Made by a program: the position numbers and the translations under genes. This document shows, one piece after another, positions 9,156 to 18,969 of a DNA stretch of 64,000 bases (its first letter is position 1; the number at the start of each line of letters is the position of its first letter). The stretch covers positions 1-64,000 of the forward strand of contig NZ_LECT01000055.1 of NCBI RefSeq assembly GCF_001027925.1, given 5' to 3'. The notes under the pieces were generated by a model. It was given only the letters and a program-made list of their open reading frames with translations, was not told where the DNA came from and did not search any database. This stretch comes from Rhodopirellula islandica. GTDB lineage: Bacteria; Planctomycetota; Planctomycetia; Pirellulales; Pirellulaceae.

Positions 9156-11606
9156 ATGAAAACCAACTCGTTCCCCCTCAGCCTTCCGCGGCTCTTGTTC
9201 GTATTCGCTTTGCTTCTGGCTGCGTCCGGTTGGTTCATAGACCTGCCCCGCGTGTCCGCGGAGCAGCCTTCCGAACAGATCACCGAGTTCCTCGAACTGA
9301 ACTGCACCGCTTGCCACGACTCCTCCACGCAAGAGGGCAACTTGGACTTGGAGTCCCTGACGTTGGAGCTTGCCGACCCTGACAACTTTCATCTTTGGGA
9401 ACGCGTGTTCGATCGAATTGGCGCCGGTGAAATGCCGCCCGAGGAAGACTTGGATCCATCGGAGTCCAAACCATTCTTGTTAGAACTGCATGGCATCCTC
9501 GAACTCAGTGACCAACAACGCATTGCAACCGAAGGCCGAGTGCCTGCACGTCGCTTGACGCGCACTCAGTACGAACGCAACGTCTGCGACTTGCTCGCGA
9601 TCGATGTTCCGCTGAGAGACTTCCTACCAGCAGAATCGCTCGCCGATGGCTTCGACACCGTCTCCAGCAGCCAACAAGTTTCGGATCACTCCTTGGCGGC
9701 GTACCTCAATGCCGCCGACTTCGCATTGCAAACGGCCTTCGATCGACTGCTCGCTGCTGATCCATCCGGTCATCAATCGCTCAACCAAATCCACTTGGAC
9801 TGGACCAAACTTCGTCGAAACGAAAAACGCACCAACCGGGAACCGGAAGGTCGTCCCGAACACCAGGACATCGTTTCTTGGTCCAGCAGCCAAAACTTCT
9901 ACGGCAGAATGCCAGCCACCTCTGTCCCTGCGACGGGACGCTACAAAATCCGAGTGAAAGCACACAGCGTCAACACGCCTGAAATGGGGCGTGTCTGGTG
10001 CAGCGTCAACAGCGGCGTTTGTTCGGGCAAGGCATCCACGATGTACTGGATTGGAAGCATCGAAGCGACGGACGAACCCCAAGTCCACGAATTCGAAGCC
10101 TGGATTCGCGAGGGGCACATGCTCCAAATTGTCCCCAACGACCACGGCATCCGTCGCCTTGCCGCCAAAGCCGTGGAATCAAAACCCGGTGTGGTGGAAG
10201 AGATGGGAGTCGCTGGGATCGCGATCCAGTGGATTGACCTGGAACGTCTCGAAGGCGACCGAGAAGAAATCCGCCACGCCTTGATCGGCGACATGGAACT
10301 GCAGCCACTCGCAGCGACGAACAAGCATTCCACGCAGCGATTCAAAATCGTATCGGCCAATCCCAAACGAGACCTGAAAGAGCGAATCCAGGCCTTCGCC
10401 GAGAAGGCCTTCCGCCAAGAACTCACCGCCCAAGAACTGCAGCCGTACTTCGAGTTCTCGGAAGCCAAACGCCAGGTCAACCATTCCATGCAGGACGCGC
10501 TTCGAGCGGGATACCGAGCGATCCTTTGCTCCTCCCGTTTCCTCTACTTTGATGAGACCCCCGGCCGACTGTCCGATGCGGCCGTCGCCAACCGCCTCAG
10601 CCACTTCCTCTGGGGACGCGCGCCCGACATTGAGCTGCGACAACTCGCCGAATCAGGCCAACTGCGAAATCCCGATGTTTTGCGGGCCCAAACCGAACGC
10701 TTGCTCAACGACACGCGTTCGCAAGTTGCCATCAACGACTTCACCGATCAATGGCTGCAACTCTACGAACTCGAAAGCACCACCCCGGATGGTCAACTGT
10801 ACCCCGAGTACGATCTCGTGCTGCATCATTCTTTGCCGGATGAAACTCAAGCGTTTGTGGGCGAACTGATTCGGCGCGACCTTCCCGTGACTCATGTCAT
10901 CGATTCTGACTTCACGTTCCTGAACCAGCGATTGGCGCGTCACTACAAAATCGATTGGCCCGGTGGAACCGGCCTGAAGCGTGTCTCCCTTGCCTCGGAT
11001 TCTCGTCGAGGTGGCATCATCTCTCAGGCCAGCGTCCTGAAGGTCACCGCAAACGGAACCACGACCTCGCCCATCATTCGGGGCGTCTGGATGCTGGAAA
11101 GGATCATGGGCGAACACGTCCCACCGCCTCCCGCGAACGTTCCCGCTGTCGAACCCGATATTCGCGGCGCGATCTCGATCCGAGACCAACTCGACAAACA
11201 CCGGAACCTGGAGATGTGTGCCTCCTGCCACGTCAAAATTGATCCCCCCGGATTTGCCTTGGAAAGCTATGACGTGATCGGTGGCTGGCGAGATCGTTAC
11301 CGCGCCGCGGCTCCCAACAATGGCAAACGCTGGGTACCAGGTTTGCCGATTGACCCCAGTCACGAATTCACCACAGGCGAAGCATTCGAAGATGTCACGG
11401 GCCTCAAGTCGATCCTGCTCAATCGGCCCGCACAACTGGCCAAGAACATGGCCTCTCAGTTTGTGACCTACGCCACGGGTGCAGCCCCGACTTTTGCCGA
11501 TCGAGACGAACTGCAGAGCATCGTCCAGGCCACGAAACCCAATCACTACGGCGTCCGGTCGTTGATCCACGAAGTGGTCCAAAGCCCCTTGTTCCTCCGC
11601 AAATGA
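9156..11606 (+). CDS. Planctomycete cytochrome-like DUF1587/DUF1592/DUF1588/DUF1585 protein
   Basis: After a signal peptide (RLLFVFALLLAASGWFI) comes a heme-binding motif in LNCTACHDSS, typical of planctomycete-type cytochrome c domains. The DUF1587/1595/1592/1588/1585 series then spans residues ~120-810. The DUF1588 hallmark CASCHVKIDPPGFALESYD lies near residue 690 and the C-terminus (VTYATGAAPTFADRDELQSI) is DUF1585-like. The chosen start gives 816 residues. Such proteins are exported and are always found with a DUF1552 partner, here 75 bases downstream. The biochemical role is not established; periplasmic electron transfer is suggested only by CxxCH motifs. Confidence 0.92.
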   Translation: MKTNSFPLSLPRLLFVFALLLAASGWFIDLPRVSAEQPSEQITEFLELNCTACHDSSTQEGNLDLESLTLELADPDNFHLWERVFDRIGAGEMPPEEDLDPSESKPFLLELHGILELSDQQRIATEGRVPARRLTRTQYERNVCDLLAIDVPLRDFLPAESLADGFDTVSSSQQVSDHSLAAYLNAADFALQTAFDRLLAADPSGHQSLNQIHLDWTKLRRNEKRTNREPEGRPEHQDIVSWSSSQNFYGRMPATSVPATGRYKIRVKAHSVNTPEMGRVWCSVNSGVCSGKASTMYWIGSIEATDEPQVHEFEAWIREGHMLQIVPNDHGIRRLAAKAVESKPGVVEEMGVAGIAIQWIDLERLEGDREEIRHALIGDMELQPLAATNKHSTQRFKIVSANPKRDLKERIQAFAEKAFRQELTAQELQPYFEFSEAKRQVNHSMQDALRAGYRAILCSSRFLYFDETPGRLSDAAVANRLSHFLWGRAPDIELRQLAESGQLRNPDVLRAQTERLLNDTRSQVAINDFTDQWLQLYELESTTPDGQLYPEYDLVLHHSLPDETQAFVGELIRRDLPVTHVIDSDFTFLNQRLARHYKIDWPGGTGLKRVSLASDSRRGGIISQASVLKVTANGTTTSPIIRGVWMLERIMGEHVPPPPANVPAVEPDIRGAISIRDQLDKHRNLEMCASCHVKIDPPGFALESYDVIGGWRDRYRAAAPNNGKRWVPGLPIDPSHEFTTGEAFEDVTGLKSILLNRPAQLAKNMASQFVTYATGAAPTFADRDELQSIVQATKPNHYGVRSLIHEVVQSPLFLRK

Positions 11607-11681
11607 CGAGCGTCGTCACGACAGCTCGACGCATTGCCCCCTCTCAACTCAATCGAATCTCAACACCACCTGGTTGCCACG

Positions 11682-12974
11682 ATGAAAATCAAACCCTTTG
11701 TGACCAATCAATCTCTGTCACGCCGAACCGTGTTGCGCGGCGCAGGCATCACCATGGCCCTGCCTTGGCTGGACTCGATGGTGCCAGCCTTTGGACGCGA
11801 AGCGACCTCGGCAGCCCACCCACCGCGACGATTCGTTGGGATCAGCAACGCCCTTGGTTTTCACGCTCCGTTTCTGTTTCCTCAAAAGAGCGGCCGGGAC
11901 TACGAAACCACTCGCTACCTCAAACCGATCGAAGATCTTCGCGACCAATTCACCGTCATCTCCGGGGCCTCGCACCCCGGCGTCGGCGGCGGGCACAAAG
12001 CCGAACCCTGCATCTTGTCAGCGGCTCCGTACAGTGGATCGAACTTTCGCAACACGATTTCGCTCGACCAACTGATGGTCAGAGAACTCGGTGGCGAAAC
12101 TCGCTTCCCATCCTTGGTGCTGAGTTCCAATGGCACGACCAGCACGTCGTACACCGCAAACGGATCGATGATCCCGCCAATCAATTCGCCACAGAAATTG
12201 TTTGCGCAACTTTTCATCGACGACAGCCCCGCAGCACAGCGAGCCCAGAAGCAACGCATTCTCGAAGGCCGAAGCATCATGGACCTCGTCGCCGCCGAAG
12301 CCAAATCCATGCAGCGCCGCCTCGGTCCCTCCGACCGCGAAAAACTGGATGCCTACTTCACCAGCGTTCGTGATTTGGAACGTCGCTTGGACATGAACCA
12401 AGGCTGGGCCGAACGCGCCAAGCCTAAAGTCAACGAAAAGGCACCGGAACCGGTGTCTGACAACAGCCACACAATCGCCAAACAATCGGCCATGCACGAT
12501 GTGATCTACCTGGCGATCCAAACCGACAGCACCCGGTTCATCACCATGCACACCGATGGCGGAGGTGAACGCGTGCCCTTGGAAGGAGTCGAACAAGGCT
12601 ATCACCAACTCAGTCACCACGGTCGCGACGAAGAAAAGATCACGCAGCTTGGAATCATCGAAGAAGCCCAAATGCAATCCTGGGGCAACTTGGTTCGCAG
12701 GCTTCACGAAACCCCAGAAGGCAACGGCAACCTGCTCGACCAAACCATGTTGTTACTGACTTCCAACCTCGGCAACGCCTCCTCACACGACACCAAGAAC
12801 ATGCCCGTGGTGGTTGCCGGTGGCGGCTTCCGCCACGGCCAGCACCTCGCGTTTGATCAAGCCAACAATTACCCGCTGCCCAACCTCTACACGTCGATGC
12901 TGCAACGCCTCGATCTGGAAGTGGAGACCTTCGCGAGTGCCACCGGCACCATGCGAGGGCTCGAACTAGTTTAA
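11682..12974 (+). CDS. DUF1552 exported protein
   Basis: The protein starts with a Tat-like leader (SRRTVLRGAGITMALPWLDS) and continues as the DUF1552 family to residue 430, with conserved stretches such as FITMHTDGGGERVPLEGVEQ and DQTMLLLTSNLGNASSHDT. The frame is open to 11634, but the ATG at 11682 puts the twin Arg at a normal position. It pairs with the DUF1592 gene upstream, as in many planctomycetes. The stop TAA (12972-12974) is formed by TA plus the first base of a repeat element, so the last residues may have been changed by that insertion. Confidence 0.92.
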   Translation: MKIKPFVTNQSLSRRTVLRGAGITMALPWLDSMVPAFGREATSAAHPPRRFVGISNALGFHAPFLFPQKSGRDYETTRYLKPIEDLRDQFTVISGASHPGVGGGHKAEPCILSAAPYSGSNFRNTISLDQLMVRELGGETRFPSLVLSSNGTTSTSYTANGSMIPPINSPQKLFAQLFIDDSPAAQRAQKQRILEGRSIMDLVAAEAKSMQRRLGPSDREKLDAYFTSVRDLERRLDMNQGWAERAKPKVNEKAPEPVSDNSHTIAKQSAMHDVIYLAIQTDSTRFITMHTDGGGERVPLEGVEQGYHQLSHHGRDEEKITQLGIIEEAQMQSWGNLVRRLHETPEGNGNLLDQTMLLLTSNLGNASSHDTKNMPVVVAGGGFRHGQHLAFDQANNYPLPNLYTSMLQRLDLEVETFASATGTMRGLELV

Positions 12975-13276
12975 GCAGGTGACCCAGAAAAACCACGTGA
13001 GTCGTTTGGGCGTTCGCCTGGACTGCGAAATCTTTGATGTTGTGGGGCGCATTGGTTTGCGCAAGTTCTGTTCCACGACTTCGCCCCAACGGGGCAGCCC
13101 TATGACAGCCCAGGGCAACGCCCTGGGTTACAGCGGGACCAAGATTGCAAAGCCCCAACGGGGCGGCCCTAGCGTTTTTGCGGGACTCTCCAGTTTTCGC
13201 GGTCCAGCGTTCGCCACAGTTGTGCGTGGGAACCGTGGCGAACGCCAACCGGCTCACATAGCGAAAGACACCTGCT
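12974..13276. mobile_element. Long member of the AGCAGGT repeat family (MITE-like), 303 bp
   Basis: The element begins AGCAGGTG and ends CACCTGCT, an 8-base perfect inverted repeat, and is preceded by TA at 12972-12973. Its right part shares the core CGTGGCGAACGCCAACCGGC followed by TCACAT with the copies at 18849, 31096 and 50027. The middle carries planctomycete-type hairpins, including CCCAGGGCAACGCCCTGGG at 13109-13127 and two CCCCAACGGGGC blocks. The right flank is GG rather than TA, so a target duplication is not preserved here. Confidence 0.6.
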
Positions 13277-13294
13277 GGACGACTGAAAGAACTC

Positions 13295-13606
13295 TCACAC
13301 ACTCGCTTGGCCGCTGGCAGGTAGATGGGTCAGCTCATGAACCTGAATGCCCTCCAGCGCTCCTTCGGTCGCCGTCCCAAACCCTTTCAACGGCTGCCCC
13401 GCGGTGTGCTGCTGCCACAACTCTCGCGTTTCCCAGTTTTCATAGAACATGAAATGGGCGGGATTCTCATTGTCTTGGTGCAAATCGTAATTCACGCACC
13501 CATCTTCCTTCAACGTCGGTGCAATCAGCTTCAACAACTCGCTTTTGACAAAATCGACTTGATCTTCTTTGGCGGTGATGTGGGCAACGATGGTCAGGTG
13601 TGCCAT
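13295..13606 (-). CDS. Antibiotic biosynthesis monooxygenase (YgiN-like) domain protein
   Basis: The 103-residue protein is a single ABM ferredoxin-like domain: LTIVAHITAKEDQVDFVKSE at the N-terminus, then LIAPTLKEDGCVNYDLHQD, then FMFYENWETRELWQQHTAGQ. Relatives are dimeric cofactor-free quinol monooxygenases or heme-degrading enzymes. The GCVNYDLHQD-N-P-FMFYENW pattern fits the YgiN quinol monooxygenase type. It is a lone gene between a repeat element and polX, with no operon partner. Confidence 0.88.
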   Translation of the reverse strand: MAHLTIVAHITAKEDQVDFVKSELLKLIAPTLKEDGCVNYDLHQDNENPAHFMFYENWETRELWQQHTAGQPLKGFGTATEGALEGIQVHELTHLPASGQASV

Positions 13607-13715
13607 GAGAATTCAATCAACAGTTCAAAGGGAAGGAAGGGGGAAATCAATTCGGACAATTGCCAACGAAGACAATCTCGACCAGCTGGAAATTCGCTGC
13701 CTCAACGAATGAGGT

Positions 13716-15449
13716 TTATCGGCCGACTTCCGCCAATTTTTTCGCGAACGCTTCGTACGGCAATGTGTTGGCGACATCCGCCGCGGTCAGTCCACCCCGG
13801 CGAGCTTGCCGGATTCCATACCGCATCACCCACAACCCGTCCGTGACGTGTGCGTCGGTGTTGATCACGATCGGAATGCCACGCTTTTTCGCGGCCGCCA
13901 AGTGAACGTCGTTCAAATCCAAGCGAGCGGGGTTGGCGTTCAGCTCCAGAAACTTGTGGTTCTCTTTCGCGGCTTGCATCACCGCGTCCATGTCCACGTC
14001 GTAGGCCTCTCGGCGATTCAAGATCCGCCCCGTCGGATGAGCGATGCAGTCCACATGCGGGTTCTCAATCGCTCCCAGAATCCGATCCGTGATTTGGTCT
14101 CGCGGTTGCTTTTGACCGTAGTGCACACTGGCCAAAATCCAATCACCTTGTTCCAACACCTCGTCGGGCAAGTCCATTCCACCGGCTTCGAGGATGTCGC
14201 ACTCGATGCCTTTCAAGATCACCAGCCGGCCTTCGTACTGCGGTCGAATCTCGTCGATGATTTCCCACTGTTTCAACAATCGCTCGGAATCCAATCCGCC
14301 CGCCATCGTCACTCGTTTGCTGTGATCCGTGATCGCGATGTATTTCAAGCCACGCTCGATCGCCGCGTCGGCCATTTCTGCGATCGTGTTTTGACCATCC
14401 GTCGCGGAGGTGTGCATGTGCAAATCGCCGAGCACATCATCGGTGTCGATCAGATCCGGCAACTCTCCGGCTTTCGCCCACTCGAATTCGTGGCGATCCT
14501 CTCGCAACTCCGGCGCAATCCATGGCAAATCAATGGCTTGGTACACCTCTTCTTCGGTCGTTCCCGCCACGCGAGTTTCGTCGTCCAAACGGAACACGCC
14601 GTACTCGTTGATCTTGTACCCATGCTCTTTCGCAATGCGGCGGACGTGAATGTTGTGGGCTTGGCTGCCAGTGAAGTACTGCAGCGCGGCACCAAACTGA
14701 TCGGCCTCGACCAATCGCATGTCCACTTGGAACGCTTTGCCCACACGGATCGACATCTTGGTATCGCCCCTGCCAATGAGGGACATCACGCCAGGGAATG
14801 TTGCCAAGTGATCCATCGCGGCCTCTCGGTCGGATGCAACCGCCAACAAATCCAAATCGCCGACCGTGTCACGGCCACGTCGATAACTCCCCGCCCATTC
14901 CATTTGTTTGATCGCGTCGCATGCCTGCATGTGTTTGCTGATCTCGCGAGCCAGATCATCCGCTTTGGACCAGTAAATCCGTTCCGAAGCGGCTTTCGCG
15001 ATCGCCAGCCCATCCAAAATCGCAGCTTCCGTTTTCTTGGCAAAGCCTTTCAAGCTGGCGACACGTCCTTCGCGACAGGCTGCGGCCAAATCGTCCAACG
15101 ACTCAATGCCCAACTCCTCGCGAAGCTTGCTGGCTTTTTTCGCCCCCAACCCTGGAATGCGAGACATCTGAATGACCACCTCGGGGACCGCTTCTCGCAA
15201 CTCTTCCAATTGAGGCAGCGAGCCGGTCTCCAGCAACACCTTGATCTTTTCCGCAATCGTTTTGCCGATCCCAGACAACTTCGAGAGATCTTGATCGGGA
15301 TCCGAAGCCAGATTGGCGATCGGTTCGTCAAGGTCCCGAATCGCGCGAGCACCGTTCTGATAGGCACGGATGCGAAACGGATTTTCACCTCGAAATTCAA
15401 GCAGCTCAGCGAGCTCTTCGAAAACGGCGGCGACGGCGGAGTTGTCCAT
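13716..15449 (-). CDS. polX: DNA polymerase X with C-terminal PHP domain
   Basis: The protein has the bacterial PolX layout over 577 residues, a normal length. First come helix-hairpin-helix DNA-binding segments (LSGIGKTIAEKIKVLL, IPGLGAKKASKLREEL). The nucleotidyltransferase palm follows (GSYRRGRDTVGDLDLLAVAS, with the paired catalytic Asp). The PHP metallo-domain is last (DLHMHTSATDG, YIAITDHSKRV, IECDIL, CIAHPTGRI). Bacterial PolX fills short gaps, and the PHP domain provides 3'-5' exonuclease activity. The frame extends to 15485, but MDNSAVAAVFEELAELL at 15449 is the family start. It lies 209 bases upstream of, and on the same strand as, nothing obviously related. Confidence 0.95.
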   Translation of the reverse strand: MDNSAVAAVFEELAELLEFRGENPFRIRAYQNGARAIRDLDEPIANLASDPDQDLSKLSGIGKTIAEKIKVLLETGSLPQLEELREAVPEVVIQMSRIPGLGAKKASKLREELGIESLDDLAAACREGRVASLKGFAKKTEAAILDGLAIAKAASERIYWSKADDLAREISKHMQACDAIKQMEWAGSYRRGRDTVGDLDLLAVASDREAAMDHLATFPGVMSLIGRGDTKMSIRVGKAFQVDMRLVEADQFGAALQYFTGSQAHNIHVRRIAKEHGYKINEYGVFRLDDETRVAGTTEEEVYQAIDLPWIAPELREDRHEFEWAKAGELPDLIDTDDVLGDLHMHTSATDGQNTIAEMADAAIERGLKYIAITDHSKRVTMAGGLDSERLLKQWEIIDEIRPQYEGRLVILKGIECDILEAGGMDLPDEVLEQGDWILASVHYGQKQPRDQITDRILGAIENPHVDCIAHPTGRILNRREAYDVDMDAVMQAAKENHKFLELNANPARLDLNDVHLAAAKKRGIPIVINTDAHVTDGLWVMRYGIRQARRGGLTAADVANTLPYEAFAKKLAEVGR

Positions 15450-15494
15450 GGAAAGGATTCGAACAGAGGCTTCTCGGGCAATCAACAGAAGCCG

Positions 15495-16289
15495 TCATTC
15501 AACGCCGGAGTCGCCTGCATTGCAATGGTGCGGCCAGCTCATGGTCACCTTGGTTCCCGATTCTCCGTCGGATTCCATTTGGAACGATCCGCCCAGCTCT
15601 TTGATCACCAACGTCGAAACCGCCAGCCCCAAACCGGCTCCGTCGCGTCGTTCTTTGCCGGTCCCCAAACACTCGAACGGCTCACAAATTTTTTCTGCGT
15701 ACTTGGTGTCGACTCCGATGCCGTTGTCTTCGATGGACACCGAGATCAGTTCACCAGTCTGCTGGATCGAGACGAGCACCTGCAGCGGACGAGACTCCTT
15801 TTGAAACCCCAACGCATTGCGAAGCAACTGTTCCAACGGAACCAGCAACAGCGTTTCGTCCACCGACGTTTGGGCGTCGCCCTGCACGGTCAACGAGTCA
15901 ACCCGGCCGCCGATCGAGCTCCAACTTTCAGAAATCACCTCCGCGACAGAGTAGGGTTCTGCTTGAAATCTCGCACTGGGATTCTTCGCCGTTGCATGCA
16001 GCCGCTCGATCATCTTCATGTGCAACGACACCATCAGCGTCAATTGTTGCATTCTCACCGCGGCGGTTCGGACGGTTGCCAACGAACGCCGTGCGTCATC
16101 AAGGTCCAACGGCTCCGTCAACGCTTCGTCCACGAACTCCGAAAAAATCGACACGTGACGCGTCGGCGCACTCAAGTCATGCATCAAACGACGGATGTAG
16201 GTGGTGTCGACAACAGGTCCATCACGAACCGTGGGGGACTCACCAGGCGAATCGATGGCCGCGTTATCGACGGACGGATCATTGGACAT
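15495..16289 (-). CDS. Soluble sensor histidine kinase
   Basis: About 264 residues with no sensor or membrane segment. The H-box is IRRLMHDLSAPTRHVSIFSE near residue 30, of the HDLxxPxR type seen in phytochrome-like kinases. The HATPase domain follows: N-box LEQLLRNALGF near 165, G1 IEDNGIGVDTKYAEKICEPF near 195, and G2 GAGLGLAVSTLVIKELGGSF. The ATG at 16289 overlaps the MOSC stop by 11 bases; the longer frame to 16400 is antisense-like sequence inside MOSC. The cognate regulator is not adjacent; the lone receiver at 5589 is a possible partner but unproven. Confidence 0.88.
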   Translation of the reverse strand: MSNDPSVDNAAIDSPGESPTVRDGPVVDTTYIRRLMHDLSAPTRHVSIFSEFVDEALTEPLDLDDARRSLATVRTAAVRMQQLTLMVSLHMKMIERLHATAKNPSARFQAEPYSVAEVISESWSSIGGRVDSLTVQGDAQTSVDETLLLVPLEQLLRNALGFQKESRPLQVLVSIQQTGELISVSIEDNGIGVDTKYAEKICEPFECLGTGKERRDGAGLGLAVSTLVIKELGGSFQMESDGESGTKVTMSWPHHCNAGDSGVE

Positions 16290-16962
16290 TCGTGGCACTC
16301 CGACCCATGAGGTTTTCTTTCCAAGCCTCTGACAAACTTTCGCAAGCCGCCAAACGCAGATCCGCCGCAGCATCACGAGGCTTTGCAAACAAAACGTCAT
16401 TGGCCGTTTCGATTGTGAATTCAGGATGAGGACGTTCGATCAACCGCAATTCCTGCCCCGCCTGGACAACCCCAGGTTGCAGCACCCTCAGATACCATCC
16501 CGTCCGCCGTGTTTGTTGCACTCGCACTGCTAACTTAGGCAGCCCCCACCGCTGCGACAACTTCCAGCACGGCTCGCGCGGCTGCGAAACCTGCAACCGG
16601 AGCCCTTGGGCATCGTCTGACTGACACTCAAAAACATCACCAATGCAAACTTCCGATTCCAGCATTCCAGAGAAGGTCAAATTCTCTCCAAATGCACCTG
16701 AGTCCCACTGGACCTCGGGAAATTCGGTTTTCCAAAACGCAAAGTGGGATTCGCAGTACCCCAAAACAGCTTTGTCAATTCCGCCGTGGTGTTTCTTGTC
16801 GGCCTGTTCATCCCCTTCCAAACCCAATTTCGAGACAGGCACCGGAGCGTGCACGACACTTTTTTCAATCGCGGAGATCCAGGGTCGATCTGGATCGCCA
16901 TCTTTGAGATAAGTACGGCACCTTCCCACTTGGACGGCGACAATTCGCAGCGAATCGGTCAT
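16279..16962 (-). CDS. MOSC domain protein (YiiM-like)
   Basis: The MOSC fold is clear: KKHHGGIDKAVLGYCESHFA near residue 50, GAFGENLTFSGMLESEVCIG near 85, then QPREPCWKLS with the invariant Cys near 120. A C-terminal helical segment (HPEFTIETANDVLFA) matches the 3-alpha domain of YiiM/YuaD relatives. These proteins transfer or reduce via a molybdenum cofactor; YiiM acts on N-hydroxylated bases. The ATG at 16962 is preferred over the 16992 extension. The downstream kinase start lies inside this gene, so they are probably cotranscribed, although no functional link is known. Confidence 0.88.
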   Translation of the reverse strand: MTDSLRIVAVQVGRCRTYLKDGDPDRPWISAIEKSVVHAPVPVSKLGLEGDEQADKKHHGGIDKAVLGYCESHFAFWKTEFPEVQWDSGAFGENLTFSGMLESEVCIGDVFECQSDDAQGLRLQVSQPREPCWKLSQRWGLPKLAVRVQQTRRTGWYLRVLQPGVVQAGQELRLIERPHPEFTIETANDVLFAKPRDAAADLRLAACESLSEAWKENLMGRSATNVQ

Positions 16963-17101
16963 GGCAAGCAATCCTCGTCCACACGGCGACATTCAATGTC
17001 GGTAATCTGTCCGGCAACCCACCTTGGACGTGACGCGTTCGCCCAGTTTCAATGGGTCCATCCTACCGTTTGATCCCTTCCCCATCGATCCACCTTCTCC
17101 C

Positions 17102-18835
17102 ATGAATGCCAATCCCGACCGTGACCCAACCCAATTGCGTTCCCACCGTTGGTTCGGCCGAGACGACTTACGCTCCTTTGGGCACCGTTCCAGGCTGAAA
17201 GGGATGGGATTCGACGACATTGATTACCGCGACCGGCCGGTCGTGGCGATTCTGAATACTTGGAGCGAACTGAACACTTGCCACTCACATTTTCGTGATC
17301 GAGCCGATGAAGTCCGACGCGGAATCCTGCAATCGGGTGGTTTCCCCGTCGAGGTGCCCGTCATGTCGCTCGGCGAAATGATGATGAAGCCCACCACGAT
17401 GCTGTATCGCAATCTGTTGGCGATGGAAGTCGAGGAGGTCCTGCGTTGTCACCCGATTGATGCCGCGGTGCTGATGGGGGGATGCGACAAAACCGTTCCC
17501 GCCATGTTGATGGGCGCCATCAGCGCCGACATCCCCAGCCTCTTCCTGCCCGCCGGTGCGATGTTGCGAGCCCGTTGGAAAGACCAAACACTGGGCAGCG
17601 GCAGCGACGCCTGGAAATACTGGGACCAACGTCTCGCCGGCAATCTTTGTGACCGTGATTGGAACCAAGTCGAAAACTGCATCGCCGCGTCCGCCGGCAC
17701 CTGCATGACGATGGGAACCGCCAGCACAATGGCCTGCGTCGCCGAAGCCATGGGATGGACGTTGCCATCCGCCGCCACGATTCCCGCCGTCATGGCCGAT
17801 CACTCCCGACTCGCCGTCGCGACCGGACGCCGCGCTGTCGACATGGCCTGGGAACAACTCAAACCCAGCCAGTTCTTTAACTCACAAAGCATCGACAACG
17901 GTCTGACCACGTCGCTGGCCATCGGTGGCAGCACCAACGCGATTGTGCACTTGATTGCGATCGCCGGCCGACTGGGCGAAACACTGACGCTGGATCGCTT
18001 CGATGAACTCTCGCGAAAAACTCCCGTGCTCGGTGACCTGCGTCCCGGCGGGCGTTTTCTGATGCAGGATTTCTTCGAAGCCGGCGGACTGCCCGCCCTG
18101 TTGCAACGCCTTCGCGATCTGTTGAACCTAGATTGTCCAACCGTCTCGGGCAAAACGCTCGGCGAGCAAATCGAAGATGCGGAAGTCCACGACGACGAAG
18201 TCATTCGAACTCGCGAAAACCCGGTTTCACCGGCCGGAGGAGTCTGCTTGCTGCGTGGCAACTTGGCCCCCTCGGGATGTGTGATCAAATCCATCGCCGC
18301 CAGCGAAAAGCTGCTGCATCATCGCGGCCGTGCAGTGGTCTTCAACGACTACCCCGAGATGAAAAAATCCATCCACGACCCCGAGTTGGACGTCGATGAA
18401 AACAGCGTCCTGATCCTGCGTTCCGCAGGCCCCCTCGGTGCTCCCGGATTCCCGGAATGGGGCATGTTGCCGATCCCGCAAAAACTCCTGCAAGCCGGTG
18501 TCACCGACATGGTTCGCATGAGCGATGCTCGGATGAGCGGCACCAGCTATGGAACCTGCGTGTTGCACATCGCACCGGAAAGTGCCGCTGGCGGACCGCT
18601 GGCGTTGGTCGAAACCGGCGATGAGATCGAGATCAACGTTCCCGAACGTACGATCCACTGGCACATCGACGACGAAGAACTCGCTCGGCGCCGAGCCAAC
18701 CAACCGGGCGCCGCACCGGAGCCCGCTCGCGGCTACATGAAGCTGTACGCGAAACATGTGACGCAAGCCGACCAAGGGTGCGACTTCGACTTCCTCGCCG
18801 GTCGCTCACCCGGCGAAGAACCCGCCATCCACTGA
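17102..18835 (+). CDS. IlvD/Edd family dehydratase, probably sugar-acid type
   Basis: The protein is 577 residues from the ATG at 17102. Iron-sulfur ligands are visible in NTWSELNTCHSHFRDRADEV (~50), VLMGGCDKTVPAMLMGA (~120) and SAGTCMTMGTASTMA (~195). The C-terminal swapped-barrel domain has MLPIPQKLLQAGVTDMVRMS and DARMSGTSYGTCVLHIAPES. The opening LRSHRWFGRDDLRSFGHRSR fits the L-arabinonate/D-xylonate dehydratase branch better than IlvD itself, which lacks this N-terminus. The enzyme dehydrates a sugar acid to a 2-keto-3-deoxy acid; the exact substrate cannot be read from sequence. The gene is monocistronic. Confidence 0.9.
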   Translation: MNANPDRDPTQLRSHRWFGRDDLRSFGHRSRLKGMGFDDIDYRDRPVVAILNTWSELNTCHSHFRDRADEVRRGILQSGGFPVEVPVMSLGEMMMKPTTMLYRNLLAMEVEEVLRCHPIDAAVLMGGCDKTVPAMLMGAISADIPSLFLPAGAMLRARWKDQTLGSGSDAWKYWDQRLAGNLCDRDWNQVENCIAASAGTCMTMGTASTMACVAEAMGWTLPSAATIPAVMADHSRLAVATGRRAVDMAWEQLKPSQFFNSQSIDNGLTTSLAIGGSTNAIVHLIAIAGRLGETLTLDRFDELSRKTPVLGDLRPGGRFLMQDFFEAGGLPALLQRLRDLLNLDCPTVSGKTLGEQIEDAEVHDDEVIRTRENPVSPAGGVCLLRGNLAPSGCVIKSIAASEKLLHHRGRAVVFNDYPEMKKSIHDPELDVDENSVLILRSAGPLGAPGFPEWGMLPIPQKLLQAGVTDMVRMSDARMSGTSYGTCVLHIAPESAAGGPLALVETGDEIEINVPERTIHWHIDDEELARRRANQPGAAPEPARGYMKLYAKHVTQADQGCDFDFLAGRSPGEEPAIH

Positions 18836-18848
18836 TGGAGCGCGACGA

Positions 18849-18969
18849 AGCAGGTACGCGGGTTTCATCGGGTATGTGAGCCGTTGGCGTTCGCCACGGT
18901 TTTCACGCACAACCGGGGCGAACGCTGGGCTGTCAAAAGGTTGGTATTGATCATTCCTGCCGACCTGCT
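18849..18969. mobile_element. AGCAGGT-family MITE-like element, 121 bp
   Basis: The right end reads CATTCCTGCCGACCTGCT followed by TA, identical to the copies at 31096 and 50027. The left end is AGCAGGTA after GA. Inside, on the minus strand, is the core CGTGGCGAACGCCAACGGC followed by TCACAT shared with the element at 12974. The TA at 18970-18971 together with the first base of the element makes the TAA stop of the vWA gene. Confidence 0.7.

Noticed and set aside
13806-16310. 834-residue plus-strand frame opposite polX and the kinase
   Set aside because: It is a shadow of strong minus-strand genes with clear domains.
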